In this document: positions 1 to 12,600 of the stretch, piece after piece
Layout: each line of letters opens with the position of its first letter
How positions within the stretch are numbered: the stretch's first letter is position 1
DNA from: Phycomyces blakesleeanus NRRL 1555(-)
Lineage: Eukaryota; Mucoromycota; Mucoromycetes; Mucorales; Phycomycetaceae
Assembly (NCBI RefSeq): GCF_001638985.1
Contig: NW_017265192.1
Location: 124,001 to 188,000 of the forward strand
DNA: 64,000 bases
Reading direction: 5' to 3'
Program-made: the position numbers and the translations under genes
The notes under the pieces: generated by a model
The model's input: only the letters and a program-made list of their open reading frames with translations
The model's database searches: none
What the model was told of the DNA's origin: nothing

Positions 1-3000
1 AGATACAGACAGATGTACAAACAAAACATATAAAAGAAGGGATGCTTATGCACTTGTATGCACCTGTCTGCACCTGTCTGCAGTAGCTCATGTGAACATG
101 ATACAGTCTTTTCGTGTCGACACAACAAAACTGTAAGAAATATAAAGATAAAATGAATTAGACTTTAAATCAATATTATATGTATAAATGTTCATACTTT
201 GCACCGTCTACATATTAAACGTTTTAAAGTATATGATATAATAATATAACTCTATACATATTGCAGATATAGCATGAAATTTGGTTAAAGTTCTCGATGA
301 CAAAACCCTGTACCAGTTAAAATTATAACTTTAAATATACTCTACAGTAGCTATATAACATCTGAACATCATATAGTTAATTAGCCCCTTTTTATCAACA
401 TTAAAGTAAATGTTATGATACTCAAGTTCATATCATACTTATTATCATTATCGACTAAAACTTTTGATTGATGCTGTCATCAAAGGTAAAAATAATTTTA
501 ACTGTCATTACTATTATTTACCAATGGGCATTTTTGACTGAAACTGTACATTTTTGAAAAAGGTGTGCTTTAACTCACATCGGCACTTTCAATTAACACC
601 CCTTTCGATCAGTAGTGCTTATCTTGATGATGTCAGTAAAAGAGTATCAGACTATAGCCCTCATTATCTATATCTATTTCTTTAAGTTTTATACATAAAC
701 AAGAAAATAATGCTATTAGCTAAATATATATTCACTATCTCAAAAATATTATTAGTACAACACAGATAATATAAATATGTCTTTTCTACCAATGTGTTTA
801 GACAGTACTACTTTTTTTTAACTGTTAATTATTAGAAGGCTGTTTTTCTTTGCCTTTGGTATTAGAGAGTAATTGATAATTTATTTAAAAAAAAACATAA
901 ATTATTTGGTCATTAATTATCCTAAATATACATATACCTCTTTATAAAGCCCAAAGAATATCTAATCGCTCACAAGTAAAGAGTACGTATCTGTTTCACC
1001 GGTGCTCTTTTAATGGTACCCCCTTGTCAACCAAGAAGTATTTTAACTTACATCATAATTATTAATGAAGAAGAATCTTTCCAACCACGGGAATTATTTA
1101 CTGACAGGTGTTTCACCTAGCATTGTCATTACTGTAATCATTGCTATATCATCATTATGAGAGAGAAAAAGAAAAAGAGCCGCAAGCATTTTAGTTAAAA
1201 AATAAAGAGTATATAAAGATGTCTTTTACATTTAATAAATAGCACCAAAATCCTCTTCGCAGCTTTATTTTATATATTACATACGTACCAACCCAACCAA
1301 TATGTCTTCTTCCAACGCCAGCCAGCAGAGAGATAGAATATCTACACAGTAATACCAATGTGATCAATGTGTCTTGTTTTTTGATAACTACCAGAAGCTG
1401 CAAAACCACAAGAGAATTCACAGAGAAGATTCAGCAACAATGACTGAAATTGACCAGTCTATTCTGAATGATGTTGACATGTACCATGACGAAAATGATA
1501 CTAGTAATGAAGATGAATCTGTTAGCAATTCAGGTAATGAAAAGAGCTGTAATTGTATTATTTATTTTCCAATTACTAAATAATGTATTACAGAATATAC
1601 TATGGAGTCTATGGAGCTTGATAATACTATTTCATATAAGTGCGCATGTAATTTTGAGGACAGTGAGGGTGAAGCTCACATTTACGACAGCAGCCAAATC
1701 AGTACAAATACTTTTATCAAGGCCGAGTTGATGAGTATTCATCTGTCTCAATTGATGCTACAGCATAGAATTGCTAGAGCAGCATATAGAGACATTGTTC
1801 AATTTATAAACACTGTCATCCGAGACCATGACGATATAATGATGGGTAAAATATTATATTTTCTGTTACCTTGTATTTTAATTCCAGATCACTAACATGT
1901 AGTGATATCGTTTTTTTAGAACCTGGGGCTAAGATCAGTCATGGCGAAACTGTTGATGCTTTGCTCAAGTCAAAGTCAAGTGTCAAGGGCCATGAGTATG
2001 ATGTCTGCTCTAGTGGTTGTCAATTGTATGGCATTAATGACGACCAGGAATCTTGTGTTGACTGCAGCAAACTGTGATACAAGACTGATCCCGATCAAAG
2101 TCAGACACCAGCCGCCAGTATGAAACTTATGTCAGTTGGGGATATGCTTTCTCAAATGTTGGCAGATCCAGCCACAAGAGAACTCCTCTGTTACAGAGCA
2201 AACCGGGAATCTGTAGCTGGTCAGCTAACCGACATTTTTGATGGTGACAATTACAAGCAGTTGGTACAGCAGGGCCTGTTCTCCAATCCCAATGATATTG
2301 CCATTGGGCTTTATACCAATGGGTTTGTCAATCAAAAGAAAGGCAAAAACTCATATACCATCATCCATTGCATAATATTCAACCTAGACTCATCCATCAG
2401 GTAATTAATTAATTTATTACTATTTATTATTATTATTACATTTTTTTAAAAAAAAATTACTAATAAAATACTTAGATATACCAACAAATACCTTTTGCAA
2501 CTGGCAATCTTGCCTGGCCCCAAGAAGCCAACTCATTTGGACTCCTTTCTTATACCCATCATCAATGAATTGCGAGATCTTGAGGCACATGGCTTGGTTG
2601 TCAAGCACAATGGAGTGGAGCTTTGCAGATCCAAGGTCTATCTTCTGCTTGCTTCTGGCGATATTCCAGCTGTAGCTGGTATGGCCCACATTGGTTCCCA
2701 TACAAGTTTATTTGGTTGCCGTTTTTGTGAGACCAAAGGCAAATGCCCTACTAACAGACGGCATGGCATGTACTTTGATGACATTTCCGCCCGGTTAAGA
2801 CCTTTGGAAGACTTCAAAGTAGGTAACCCTGTAAGTATACAAATGTTCAATTAGCCATCTTTTTTTCATACTAAATAACTGCTTGTAATAGTCGAAGAAC
2901 ATATACCAGCCGAGCATATATACCCAACTCTCAACCTTCTCTGGATCATCATTTTTTGCATTAGATGAACTTCATTTAATTGCAAGAGGGATTGGAAAGC

Positions 3001-5126
3001 TTGTGTATGACCTGATTACCGTCACCCTCACAAAGGAAACCAAATTTTATTATACCCATCCAGACAATACCCTCAATACCACCGAATACCCTTTTCATAT
3101 ACCAAGAGCAGACCTTGTAACAATTGGAAACTGTATTACCAGCTCACGAAAATATATACCCACCTCATTTCAAGGTAGTTTCGACAACGTATTTGCCAAG
3201 ATCGATGGTACTCGCGCAGTAGACTGGCTTTACTTTCTCTTATACCTTGTCCCCACTTTGGTTGTGCCTTATTTACCAAATAGGGCTGTCAAAACAGCTC
3301 TATTATCTCTCGTGAAAGGTTGTGCGCTTGCCTTGCAATGGACGTTGACATCAGAATTGCTTGATGAGATGGAGTCGTAAGTTATTATACATCTCATATA
3401 TTATCATTACAAATAGCTGATTGTTACCATTTTTTAAATATTAATAATAGATACTTCAAGCACTGGCACTCGTTTTTATATCAACAAGTCCAGAATAATA
3501 CCCTGTCTCGTAGTGTTTTCCAACCAGTGCAACATTACCTGGTCCATATACCCTATATCATCAAGCAGCAAGGCCCCCTGCAATGCTACTCCACTTGCTC
3601 AATGGAGAGAGTAATTGGCGTCTTCTCGAAATTGATAAAGTCCAAATCAAAGGGTGGCCGAAACGCCAGTTTTCTTGTCAAGCGATTTGCGATTCACAAT
3701 TATACCAGCACGGCAATCAGCATCTGTGATGAAATCAACCTCATTCGGCCAAAGCCATATGGAAGAGAGAGCTACATGGACCTTCCTAATGATCCTAGTG
3801 GTGCGCAGTTGTGGGAGCCGTTTCATCAGTTTGTTAATTTGAACAATGATTCGGTGGAAGGTGTAGGTGGCCCTAGTGTGAAGGAAGCTTTATTGAAATA
3901 CTACCGGAGAACAACAGGCTTGACTGGCCACGAGTTTGGTGACTCTGTTGTTGTTGTAGTTGCACGTCTGTGGATGGACTCAACTGTATATTCCTCATGC
4001 ATGTACTGAAGAAAGAAAAATGAGACCAGCCGTGGCAACCATTACATGATGTTTACTTGCCCCTATAGAAAGTAAGTATAATATTTTTCGATATACAATC
4101 AAAAGTTGCTTACATTCTATTTATTTATTTATTTTAGCAACTGTAATGTAATTGTTCACAGCTGGCTCGTTGGTACAGTACAGTTCTACTTTCAGCATGT
4201 AGATTTCTATGGCTTCCCACACTTTCTTGCTTTCGTGGAGGTCATGAAGGAACATGACGCGGCTGGTCATGACTCATCAGTACCTATCGTCAAACAATGG
4301 TCACAAAGCACCCATACACTAGGCCACCAAATGCAACCGACTTATGCAGTTATAAGTGTAAATGACATTTGTCATCAAGTTGGTCTGGTCCAATACCCAC
4401 CGAATGGAAACCAGTTTTATGTAATCGCGCCCTATTATATCTTTAACAACAACATGTGCATTACTAAAGGCAATCTTTCCATTCTGTAATCCTTTTTATT
4501 TTTATCTTATTTTTCTATATGCTCTATATCCTTATATCTTTTATATTTTTTATATCATCCTTGTATCTCATATTCTTTTTTTAATATTCTCTATTTCTTA
4601 TGTTTTTTTAATCTCTATATGCCCCGTCTTTCTTTTCTTCTTTATATACTCTGGTTTTTTTTCTATTCTCTATAAACCTTATGCTTTTCTCTTCATTCCC
4701 TATATGCTCTATACGCCATTACGCCATTTAAATAAAATCAAATTGCCAATTCATCAAGATAAAAAGAATATCTAAAAAAAAAAGAACATAGTTTAAAAAA
4801 TAAAAAATGGCAGTTATGTTACCATTTCGTTCACACATTCCAAAAATTATTGATCTTAATAATTGTTGACATCTTTGATATTCAATAAAACATATATTTC
4901 AATACTCAAAGTGGTCATTACAACTTACAAACATTTTTTACAGTATTGAAAATATTGTACAGCAACAAAAAAAGTGTTTTCATGTTACTTTTTTAAATTG
5001 CTACAAATGACATTACCATCTTACAACAAACAGCGGAGATTTTATTGGGTTTCGACCAAAAAAATGGCAGTTATGTGCCTACTTTCGGCCCAACTGTCAT
5101 TCATCCTGCTGTAGTGAATCTGACAT
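1..5126 (+). mobile_element. CACTA-type DNA transposon copy A (left part outside window)
   Basis: This segment is the reverse complement of 46947-52069 over its whole length, so it is a second copy (A) of the complete element B. Its right terminus reads CCTGCTGTAGTG and ends at 5126; the inverted form CACTACAGCAGG matches B's terminus CACTACGGCGGG apart from two CpG-to-CpA changes. By comparison with B about 2.4 kb, including the partner gene, lies to the left of the window. Positions 1-1301 are the noncoding region between the divergent partner and transposase genes. Positions 4490-5126 are AT-rich subterminal sequence with recurring AATGGCAGTTATG motifs. The three bases after the terminus are AAT, but the matching left duplication cannot be seen. 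Confidence 0.9.
1302..4489 (+). pseudogene. CACTA transposase (tnp2/Transposase_21-like), copy A, disabled
   Basis: Seven exons can be traced: 1302-1533, 1594-1845, 1920-2400, 2476-2830, 2892-3376, 3451-about 4071, and about 4138-4489, with GT..AG introns of about 60-75 nt. Exon 1 encodes a classical C2H2 finger (CDQC...HKRIH). Later parts carry CACTA-type motifs: LPGPKKP, SGDIPAVAGM followed by FGCRFCETKGKCP (likely catalytic Asp and zinc-binding Cys), LDELHLIARGIGK, and SMERVIGVFSK (likely catalytic Glu). The expected role is cut-and-paste transposition in the nucleus. Three nonsense codons break it: TAA at codon 17 (B has CAA), TGA after CSKL near 2077 (B has CGA), and TGA at 4007-4009 (also in B). 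Assignment to the superfamily rests on motifs plus the CACTA termini. Confidence 0.85.
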
Positions 5127-5197
5127 TTTTTATTATGTAAAAAATGGCAGTTATGCTACCAAAGTAGTAACATATTACTACTTTTTTAGCCATAGTG
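5127..5197 (+). repeat. Relic right end of another CACTA element next to copy A
   Basis: Immediately outside copy A is AATGGCAGTTATGCTACC, then AGTAGTAACATATTACTA, ending in GCCATAGTG at 5197. This parallels the terminal about 60 bp of copy B (54440-54495: AATGGCAGTTATGTTACC, then GTGGTAACATGTTACCA, ending GCCGTAGTG). It looks like a diverged terminus of a related element into which copy A inserted. No coding sequence is attached. Bases 5198-5405 are AT-rich and featureless. Confidence 0.6.
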
Positions 5198-5405
5198 TTT
5201 CATTGTACTTATTGGTATTTTGTTCTACGAATAGAAAAATTGCTTTCTATCCAGACTCAGCCGCCATCAGAAAATAAAAAAAAAATAATAAAATATAATT
5301 TTTCTAGAGTTACAAAGAATTCTGCAACATCAACACACTGCCAAACAACCAAATTTTTATTACATTTTGCCTGTTTTTGCAACACTTTATATCAATAATA
5401 AAACC

Positions 5406-5477
5406 TCCTCAATGGTCTAGTGGCTAGGATCCGACGCTCTCACCGTCGTGGCCGGGGTTCAATTCCCCGTTGGGGAA
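5406..5477 (+). tRNA. tRNA-Glu (anticodon CTC)
   Basis: This 72-nt cloverleaf has an acceptor stem TCCTCAA / TTGGGGA, all paired with one T-G wobble. The D arm is GGTCTAGTGGCTAGGAT. The anticodon arm is GACGCTCTCACCGTC with CTC in the loop. The T arm is CCGGGGTTCAATTCCCCG. The sequence closely resembles eukaryotic nuclear tRNA-Glu. There is no intron. A T-run suitable for Pol III termination appears only about 25-30 nt downstream. It is one of only two host genes supported in the window. Confidence 0.95.
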
Positions 5478-6410
5478 GTGTAAAACTTGTTACGTAAATG
5501 TATGTGTGTTTTTTGGTCATGTGTCGTTCCCGTGTCGGACATTATTTTGATGAATCCGAGAAATCGGGATAATTGATCGCAGCAGTTCTGTGTGTCAAAG
5601 ATACCTCATAGATAACAAACTGCAGTAATGTCTTGTAAAGATTAACCACAGTAACATCTTCTGAGCATCAACTGCAGTAAAAGGACTCCTCTCTTAATTA
5701 AATAGAGTATAATAGTTTACTGCAGATAATGCACAGTATCTGATTCTTGAGACTCACACAAAACTCAGGTATTTTTCGGCGGGTTTTTAAAAATTGGCAG
5801 TACTTTTTTGAAAAAAGAAAAGTATTTATCTGTTTCCATATAATTTTCATAAAAATACCATGACGAATACCATGATATATCGCATATTGGACTCATATGA
5901 AATGCAAGCTCAGATACATCCAATAAACAACAACTTTTGACTTTTGGTTACTTATTATAGTCAATATTTATTTTTATATTTATTTTACATGTTATACTAC
6001 AATATATTAGGAAGAGAAGTATGAATCCTTAGTGGTTCATCTAATAATAAAAAGATATCTTTATTTGCAAGGCATTTGAAGTCTATGATTGGTTTACCTT
6101 TAACAAACAAAGACATTGGTTCCTGACAATGTCTTCTATACTTCCAATACACTATTCTACTTGAATGTGATTAGTTCTCTTCATAATGTATTTTAGTACA
6201 ATGTACTCTGATAGTTTTCATTAAAAAAAAGAATATAAAGAGTACTACAATTAATAGAAAAAGAAACTACCTTTATAACAAACCAAACATTCTCATAAAG
6301 AGCTGTAAGTATATCTTGCCATAATTAATATGTTATTACTTCAAATTTTCAAAGACTTTATGAATAATGTTGTTGATATATTATACATTATTTTATTTCT
6401 ATTTATTCAG
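5478..6410. other. Noncoding spacer with LTR-like terminus downstream of tRNA-Glu
   Basis: No convincing coding sequence is present. TGTCGGACATTATT begins at 5533, 55 bp after the tRNA, and nearly matches TGTCGGACACTATT, which begins 26 bp after the initiator tRNA at 63233. CGTTCCCG precedes it here, while CGTACCCG follows the motif at 63233. This may be a degraded solo LTR, but I could not find its other end. The rest is AT-rich, with recurring CTGCAGTAA motifs at about 5620-5720. Confidence 0.35.
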
Positions 6411-8626
6411 CCTCAAATAAACAACAGAAACAACACTACCATCAATGATCCAAGTCTTCAGCGTATGATGGACAACACATCAGCAATGTACAGTAGCAAC
6501 CAATTGGTATTAGCTCAAAACCTGGACCAGCGCCCTACAAATACGACGAAAGCATATCTTGCAAAGCAAGAAGAATGGAGAGTATGTATAATATAGTTTT
6601 CTGTATAAAAAAAATATTAAAAGTGTTTTTATACATTTCAAACAGCAATGGTGTCTCAAGAAAGAATTCGGAGATGGTGAACTTGTGAGTGATCAGAAAC
6701 TAAGCTTTTTCATGATGGATCATGTCATGAATAGAGGACGTAAATTAAAGAGGGATGATAACAACTCCCCGATTCCATTAGGCAAAGAATCAATAGCGGC
6801 CTATGTCAAGGCAGTAGCCGATATATGTAGCAAGCAGAAAGCTCTTGGATTGAATCCCAATGGTGTAGCAAGAGGACCACTTGTCCGTGCTTTCCTTGAT
6901 ATCGCAAATAAGGCACGCGCACAGACTGTTAGAAAAAACTTCGAAGATCGTGGAAAGAATACACTTAACAATGGATACACCAAGCAAGAATTAGAAAGAA
7001 TCAGTCAATATTTCATGGAAAAAACGATACCCGCACATGTCGAGATCGCCTTTGCTTTCTTATAAGTCATGCAATGCTATGCCGAAGTCAAACAGTTCTT
7101 GGAATGCAATTTGCCGACCTTTTCTCTTTGGAATTAGACAACCAAGGCGCCACACAATGCATTGCTCTGGTGGCAACCATGACCTTTGGAAAAACCAATC
7201 AACACAGAAAGATTGAGTATGGATCGTCAATCCGTCATTGTCAATTTGAAGTCTGTTCCGTCGGTGCATTGGCCATGAGTTTATTCTCAAGATTTCATTA
7301 TGAGAATGAGACATTTCCCGACTTTTCTTCCCATGAAAAATGGTATGAAACAGCTCTTTTTAAAGGTGACGACCGCTTCAAGCCAATACAATACAAGACG
7401 CAGCATAAAATATACCTTGAGGCATTCAAATCAGTTGGGATCCATACTTCAAAGGTCACCCATGCCAACCGCAAAAGTGCTCTCAATATGATTGCACAAG
7501 AGAATGTTTCCGGCGACCAACAACGAATGGTTGGAAGGTGGGGAACAGACCGTATGGTGGGATGTTATATGTCAACATTGCCTGTGGAAGCAATGAAGGC
7601 TTTAACAGGGTTCTCTGGAAACAGTAGCAACTTCTTTTTAGCACGAGCAGTGGTTCAACCTTTGGCTTCTCTACAAACAATGGTTTTCCCAAATATCGAA
7701 TCTTGGAAACAGAAATTTGCAAATGGAGATGTCCAAGAGGACATAGCTGGCCCAATTTTTTTGGATTTACTTTTGCGACTTCGAGTGGTATTTCTACAGG
7801 TACATGTTGTTATTAAAGCACTGTTTGTAATATTTTCTCTAAGTAATATTTCTTTGCTGCTTTTTTTTAGGACTCTGTTCTTCTGAAAAAAAAATTCCCA
7901 GGTTATTATCTTTGGACATGTGCTATCTTCAGCTCAGAGGAATACAAAAGCTTCAAACAGCAAGTTCTCTCCACAGTACAGCAAGAAGAAGAGGTGTTCA
8001 TGAGCAATAACAGGATGGATATGGTTATGCCAGAGATGGTAGATAGTGTCAGAGCTGGTTTCGGAACAGTTCACGCCACCATGAATTCGATGCAGTCCAT
8101 GATATATGCCCACCTCTCTTCACACGCCGCCTCCATTAATAGATTAAACAACAATTTTATCAATTTTTTTGCTCTCGGATACGATCAATTCAGTAACTCT
8201 ACAATTACAATACCATCGAACCTACCTTTACAGCGTAACATCATTACATCACAACCTCTACAGCCACTACCCCAAAGTACTCCATTACATAGTGCCGTAA
8301 CATCTCAACAGCCAACACACCCAGAACAGCCGGAACAGTATACAATGAGCCGAAGAATTTTCTCTGTTACTGATGTATGGAGAGAATATGTTTTCGGCTT
8401 TAATGGCAGCCCATCCATTCAATCCTTAGAAAATAAGTACGGAACTGCATGAAGAAAAGATCGTAAAGAGTCTAGATTTTTTAGTAGAAGAAAAGAGCTG
8501 TATGATGCAATTAATGAAAGAGCAGAGTTAGAGAATATATCCCCTGAAGAAGCTGCTCAAAGAATGGAGAATGACTGAGTTCAGCTTGGAATTTCTCTAG
8601 ATAAATATAGAGCTCGATTATCGTAA
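6411..8626 (+). pseudogene. Crypton-1 tyrosine recombinase with GCR1_C-like C-terminus
   Basis: Exons start at about 6411 (after TTTATTCAG), with introns at about 6580-6647 and 7799-7870. The N-terminal core includes EEW..QWCLKKEFGDG. The recombinase part has LCFLISHAMLCRSQT (first catalytic Arg), THANRKSALN (H-x-x-R), and GRWGTDRMVGCYMSTLP with the nucleophilic Tyr. After a Ser/Gln/Pro-rich linker comes a GCR1_C-like DNA-binding end (VWREYVFGFNGSPSIQSLE). Cryptons move by recombinase-mediated circular intermediates. It is broken by a frameshift near 7030-7050 and by TGA at 8450-8452, where Trp is expected, and near 8576. The first exon and element ends were not found. Crypton-2 at about 40 kb is a diverged relative. 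Confidence 0.82.
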
Positions 8627-9072
8627 AAGATATAAAACTATCTTCATTTAATTATTTTTCTACATAAATACTTCTTATTATATTCAATAAATATGTACTA
8701 CTTTCACTGTTATATCAAAATATATGTCTTTATTTTATGGCTTTCCAGAAAACTGTATGAGTAATAAATCATTATAAATACAAGTAATTCCAATCAATAA
8801 TCATATATATTAGAGCATTATAAGGTAAGAAAGCTGTCAAGAAAGGTCCATTCTAGTAGTAGTAGTAGCTAGCCTTGAATTATATAACTTTTAGTCGACA
8901 TATATTCATGTTAAAATAAAGACATCCATTCTGATAAAAATGTCAAAATCGTCCTCTTTTTATTAACAAATTTGGATTTTTTTTCGGGAAATGAACCTAA
9001 TTTTTCGAAAAAGGGTATCTCTATGCTCAATCTCATCGCACCAAAAATAGCAAGAATAAAACTCAGTCAGAC
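8627..9072. other. AT-rich spacer
   Basis: There is no supported gene. A short AGT trinucleotide run lies at about 8852-8866. The sequence is otherwise unremarkable. Confidence 0.5.
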
Positions 9073-9206
9073 TATGGCCCACCAAAAATACCCACTCAGT
9101 AATAAGTGTCGATTATATCCATCATCAAGTTGGCCTTATACAATACCCACCAAATGGAAATAAGTTCTATGTAATTGCATCTTATTATGTTTTCAACAAT
9201 AACTAG
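9073..9206 (+). pseudogene. C-terminal relic of an A/B-type CACTA transposase
   Basis: Translation gives SVISVDYIHHQVGLIQYPPN followed by GNKFYVIASYYVFNNN and a stop. This aligns with the last exon of copy A (AVISVNDICHQVGLVQYPPN, then GNQFYVIAPYYIFNNN). Only the terminal roughly 45 codons remain, and they are clearly more diverged than A is from B. It is therefore an older relic of the same family, lying just beyond the Helitron's 3' side. Confidence 0.75.
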
Positions 9207-9252
9207 CATTTAGCATCTATGCTACACTTTGGTTAAATGTGTTGCCCTGAGA

Positions 9253-9380
9253 GGGTTTTTACTGCCACTTTGCTTTGGTAAAAACCCGACCCAGGGACCC
9301 TGATATCCCTGACCTTACCCTATCCTCTTGAGGGTTGGGCTCTTTGCTGCTTCGCTTTGGTAAGCCCAACCCTCAAGAGG
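9253..9380. repeat. Pair of strong hairpins with related loops
   Basis: The first palindrome is GGGTTTTTAC (9253-9262) with GTAAAAACCC (9278-9287). The second has a perfect 18-bp stem, CCTCTTGAGGGTTGGGCT (9324-9341) with its complement at 9363-9380. Both loops contain GCTTTGGTA directly before the right arm, so they look like copies of one structural unit. They lie about 250 bp beyond the Helitron gene end. A Helitron 3' hairpin is possible, but I see no CTRR end at the expected spacing. Bases 9381-9635 are AT-rich with no gene. Confidence 0.7.
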
Positions 9381-9635
9381 TCCCTAACGTTACATACCCT
9401 TACCCTACCTTATATTACCTACATGTACTTTAGCTAAATAAGATCTACCTAAAAAACATAATGTCTCTTTACTTATAATGCTTCTTCATTATGACTATAT
9501 TTGTTGTTTTTGAAAGAAGAGTATATAATTAGTAAAATACTGAAATTGGTATTGATATAATATATATATAAAACAATCGAAAGCTTACAAAAAGAAAGTG
9601 TTAGGATACTTGTATAAGATTATATATTATATGAC

Positions 9636-12600
9636 TTAGTCTGTTGGTTCGTCAAATACTTCATGATATATGACGTTGTCTGTATAGACAGTATTTTGAG
9701 TTGTGCTGGCATCAGGGATATCCACCATGATTTTGATTCCTGACGGTTTTCTGATACGGGATAGGGCAACATAAAGCTGACCATGTCCAAATACTGGTGA
9801 AGGTAAGTATAGACCAACATGATCAAGTGTCTGCCCCTGTGATTTGTTGATTGTCATTGCAAAAGCAAGGCGAACAGGAAACTGGCAGCATTGGAAGTCT
9901 ATAGTTGATGTTGATTCAGATGGATTGAGCTTGATTTTTGGGATGAGAGCAATTTTTCCAGCGTGAGATCCTGTTACTATTGTAGCCTTTATGACAAATC
10001 AGTGAAAAGAATTGCATATCAGGCAAGTGCCATTACATAGGTCATTTTTTGGATCGAGATTTCTAAGTAGCATAATTGGGCACCCCTTTTTAAGCTTGAG
10101 ACTGTGAGGGGGCAGAGATCCAGAATCAAATTTGTTCAGCAGTTCAATTGGGTATGCCAGAAGATTATCATCAGTGTTGTCTCGATCAATGCTTTTGAAT
10201 TCGCTGGCTACTTCAGGAAATTGGTCAAGAAGAAGGTTGTTAATTGTTTTTACATCATAGTTTTTTGGAGTAAGTATTGCATGACACATGAGAAAATCAG
10301 TATTTTGTGAATTTGTATTCAGATCAGTGAATACAGCATTTGCAAGGTGGAGGAGTCTACAGCCGGGAATTAGCATTTGCTCAGGGATTGGAATGGTGTT
10401 TTCACCACCAGAACTGAGAATAGTACTACTGCCAACACTCAACAAAAAGGCTGCAAAGTCTCTGAGCTCAGTTTCTTCTTCTGGCGTTGTTGCTTGAGAA
10501 AGTCGCATGTTGATTGTAAGGTTCAGGTGGTTGACATGTCTCCATACGTGGGTATGATTAATGCATTGTTCTACGATGTGCGATCTTGATGCTCTTGGAA
10601 TTACAGGAAGAACTTGTCTAAAATCTCCTCCAAATACAAACAATTTTCCACTGAATGGCACTGTTTCAAGTAAGGGATTTACAGACTTCATAATGTCTTG
10701 CATAGAGCGGTTCACAGCATTACAAATATCTTTACTGATCATCGATGCTTCATCCCAAATAATTAATTCTGTTGCTCTCAGTAGATCGGCTGTTTGAGAG
10801 TTTGCTGATATAGAGCACATCGAATTAATATCAACTTCAAGTGTAATTTTGAACTGCGAATGTGCTGTGCGTTCACCAACCAAAAGTAGTGCAGCAATAC
10901 CACTGGTAGCAACAGCAAGGGCGATCTTTCCTTGATGACAAACATGACACAAAAGAGCATTGAATACAAATGTCTTTCCTGTTCCGCCTGGCCCATCTAT
11001 GAAAAATAGTCTTGATGTAAGAGTAGTTACATTCAATGCTTCTATGATTGAATTGTATGCCAATTGCTGATCAATATTAAATGGCAAAGTGGCAGGGTCT
11101 GGCAACAAAGCAGCTTCATGGCAAAGGTCTTCTTGCTCATGCATCAATGTTCACAATCCATGTCTACGCCTAGTTCGATTTGATGCTGCAGAAACTGGTG
11201 GAAGGGTGAAGCCACTGAAAGATACTAATGATAAAGAATTGACAGAGAGATGGTTTTCAATGTTCCACATACATCTATCATACATTTTCTGGGTAGGCTG
11301 CAAGGAAGGGTTGTCGGTTTCAAGTCTTTCAGCATTTAGATAGTCTTCTATCATTGATTCTTTGTGGGATATCCGTAGAGCAAATGGATCTGACACCAAA
11401 CAGAAAACCAAAAGAATTGCAAATAGACGTCTCAATGATGATGGTAGCTGATATGATGCTGCTTCTTCCATATATTCTTCCCATTCGTTATCATCCATCA
11501 AGAGTCCTAATGCACGACACGCAGCTTGGTTTGTTTCATGCAGTTGGTCTTCTACAGTCTGGAGATCCTGGAAGCATATAGCCCCATAAAAATTATGGAG
11601 CAGAATTCTCAAGAAGTACTTTTCTGCATCTCTTGGTGATATGATATATATTCTACCAATTGTTTCTCTGTCAAATCGTACTCTTTTTTTCCATTGTTGG
11701 TCTTTTAGATTCCAAACAAAGTTTGTAGGAGAGTCTATATATAAGTGTTTGTGTGCATCTGCATTTTCCACATTGTACAAAAACCATGCCGTCAATGTTG
11801 TGTGTGAATTTTTGTTTGCTACTGCAGCTGGATTATCAGTTCCAGAGAAAAAAACTTGCTGAGAGTCTTCGAGATGAATGGCCAGTCTTTGGTGTGTTGG
11901 ATGCTCTTTATGTAGCTTGAAGGAGAATATTCTCCAGCATGCTTCTGAAGCAGAGACATAGCATGCATCCAAAAAGTTATTGACTTCATTAACAGGCTCT
12001 TGTTGGTTGGTAGAGATTATGGTAGTGGTGGGTTAAACATTTACCATGGCTCAATCATGACCTTTATATATATATTTGTACAAATATTTTACAGCTGATA
12101 CAGATGTACATACTTCAACATTGATATGGGCATTGTATTTTGCGCAAACATATAGGTTATGAGGAACTACTAATCGATTGTCTAGTAGCTTTCCACCTTT
12201 TACCACTGTCCTTCTATTATTGCGTCTTCTATACTTTGGATATCCTGTTCCATCCTCAACAGTGTTTTCATAAAAGAACTTTGGGTAATTCTTTTTGCAT
12301 TTACCATTTATCATACATGGTGCATTTGGATAGGCATCTCCACATGGGCTATACATCATGGTTTTACAGACCGTGTTATATGCAGTGGATGTGTGTCAGG
12401 GTCTGGAATTTCTGCAGATACAATGCTGTGGTGATCCAGACACCCGGATGTTGGATTTATCACATATAAGAACATATTCATATTGGGATAGTGTAGTAGC
12501 TATCATCTTGTCAGTATAAAATATATATAAACGATTAAGTAATCAGCCCAATAATTATTATAGTTAGTACTGTAGATAATATCTTAAAGATTGTTAAGAT

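Noticed and set aside
9253..9380. Hairpins as a definite Helitron 3' terminus
   Set aside because: No CTRR-type end at the usual short distance from either hairpin could be identified.
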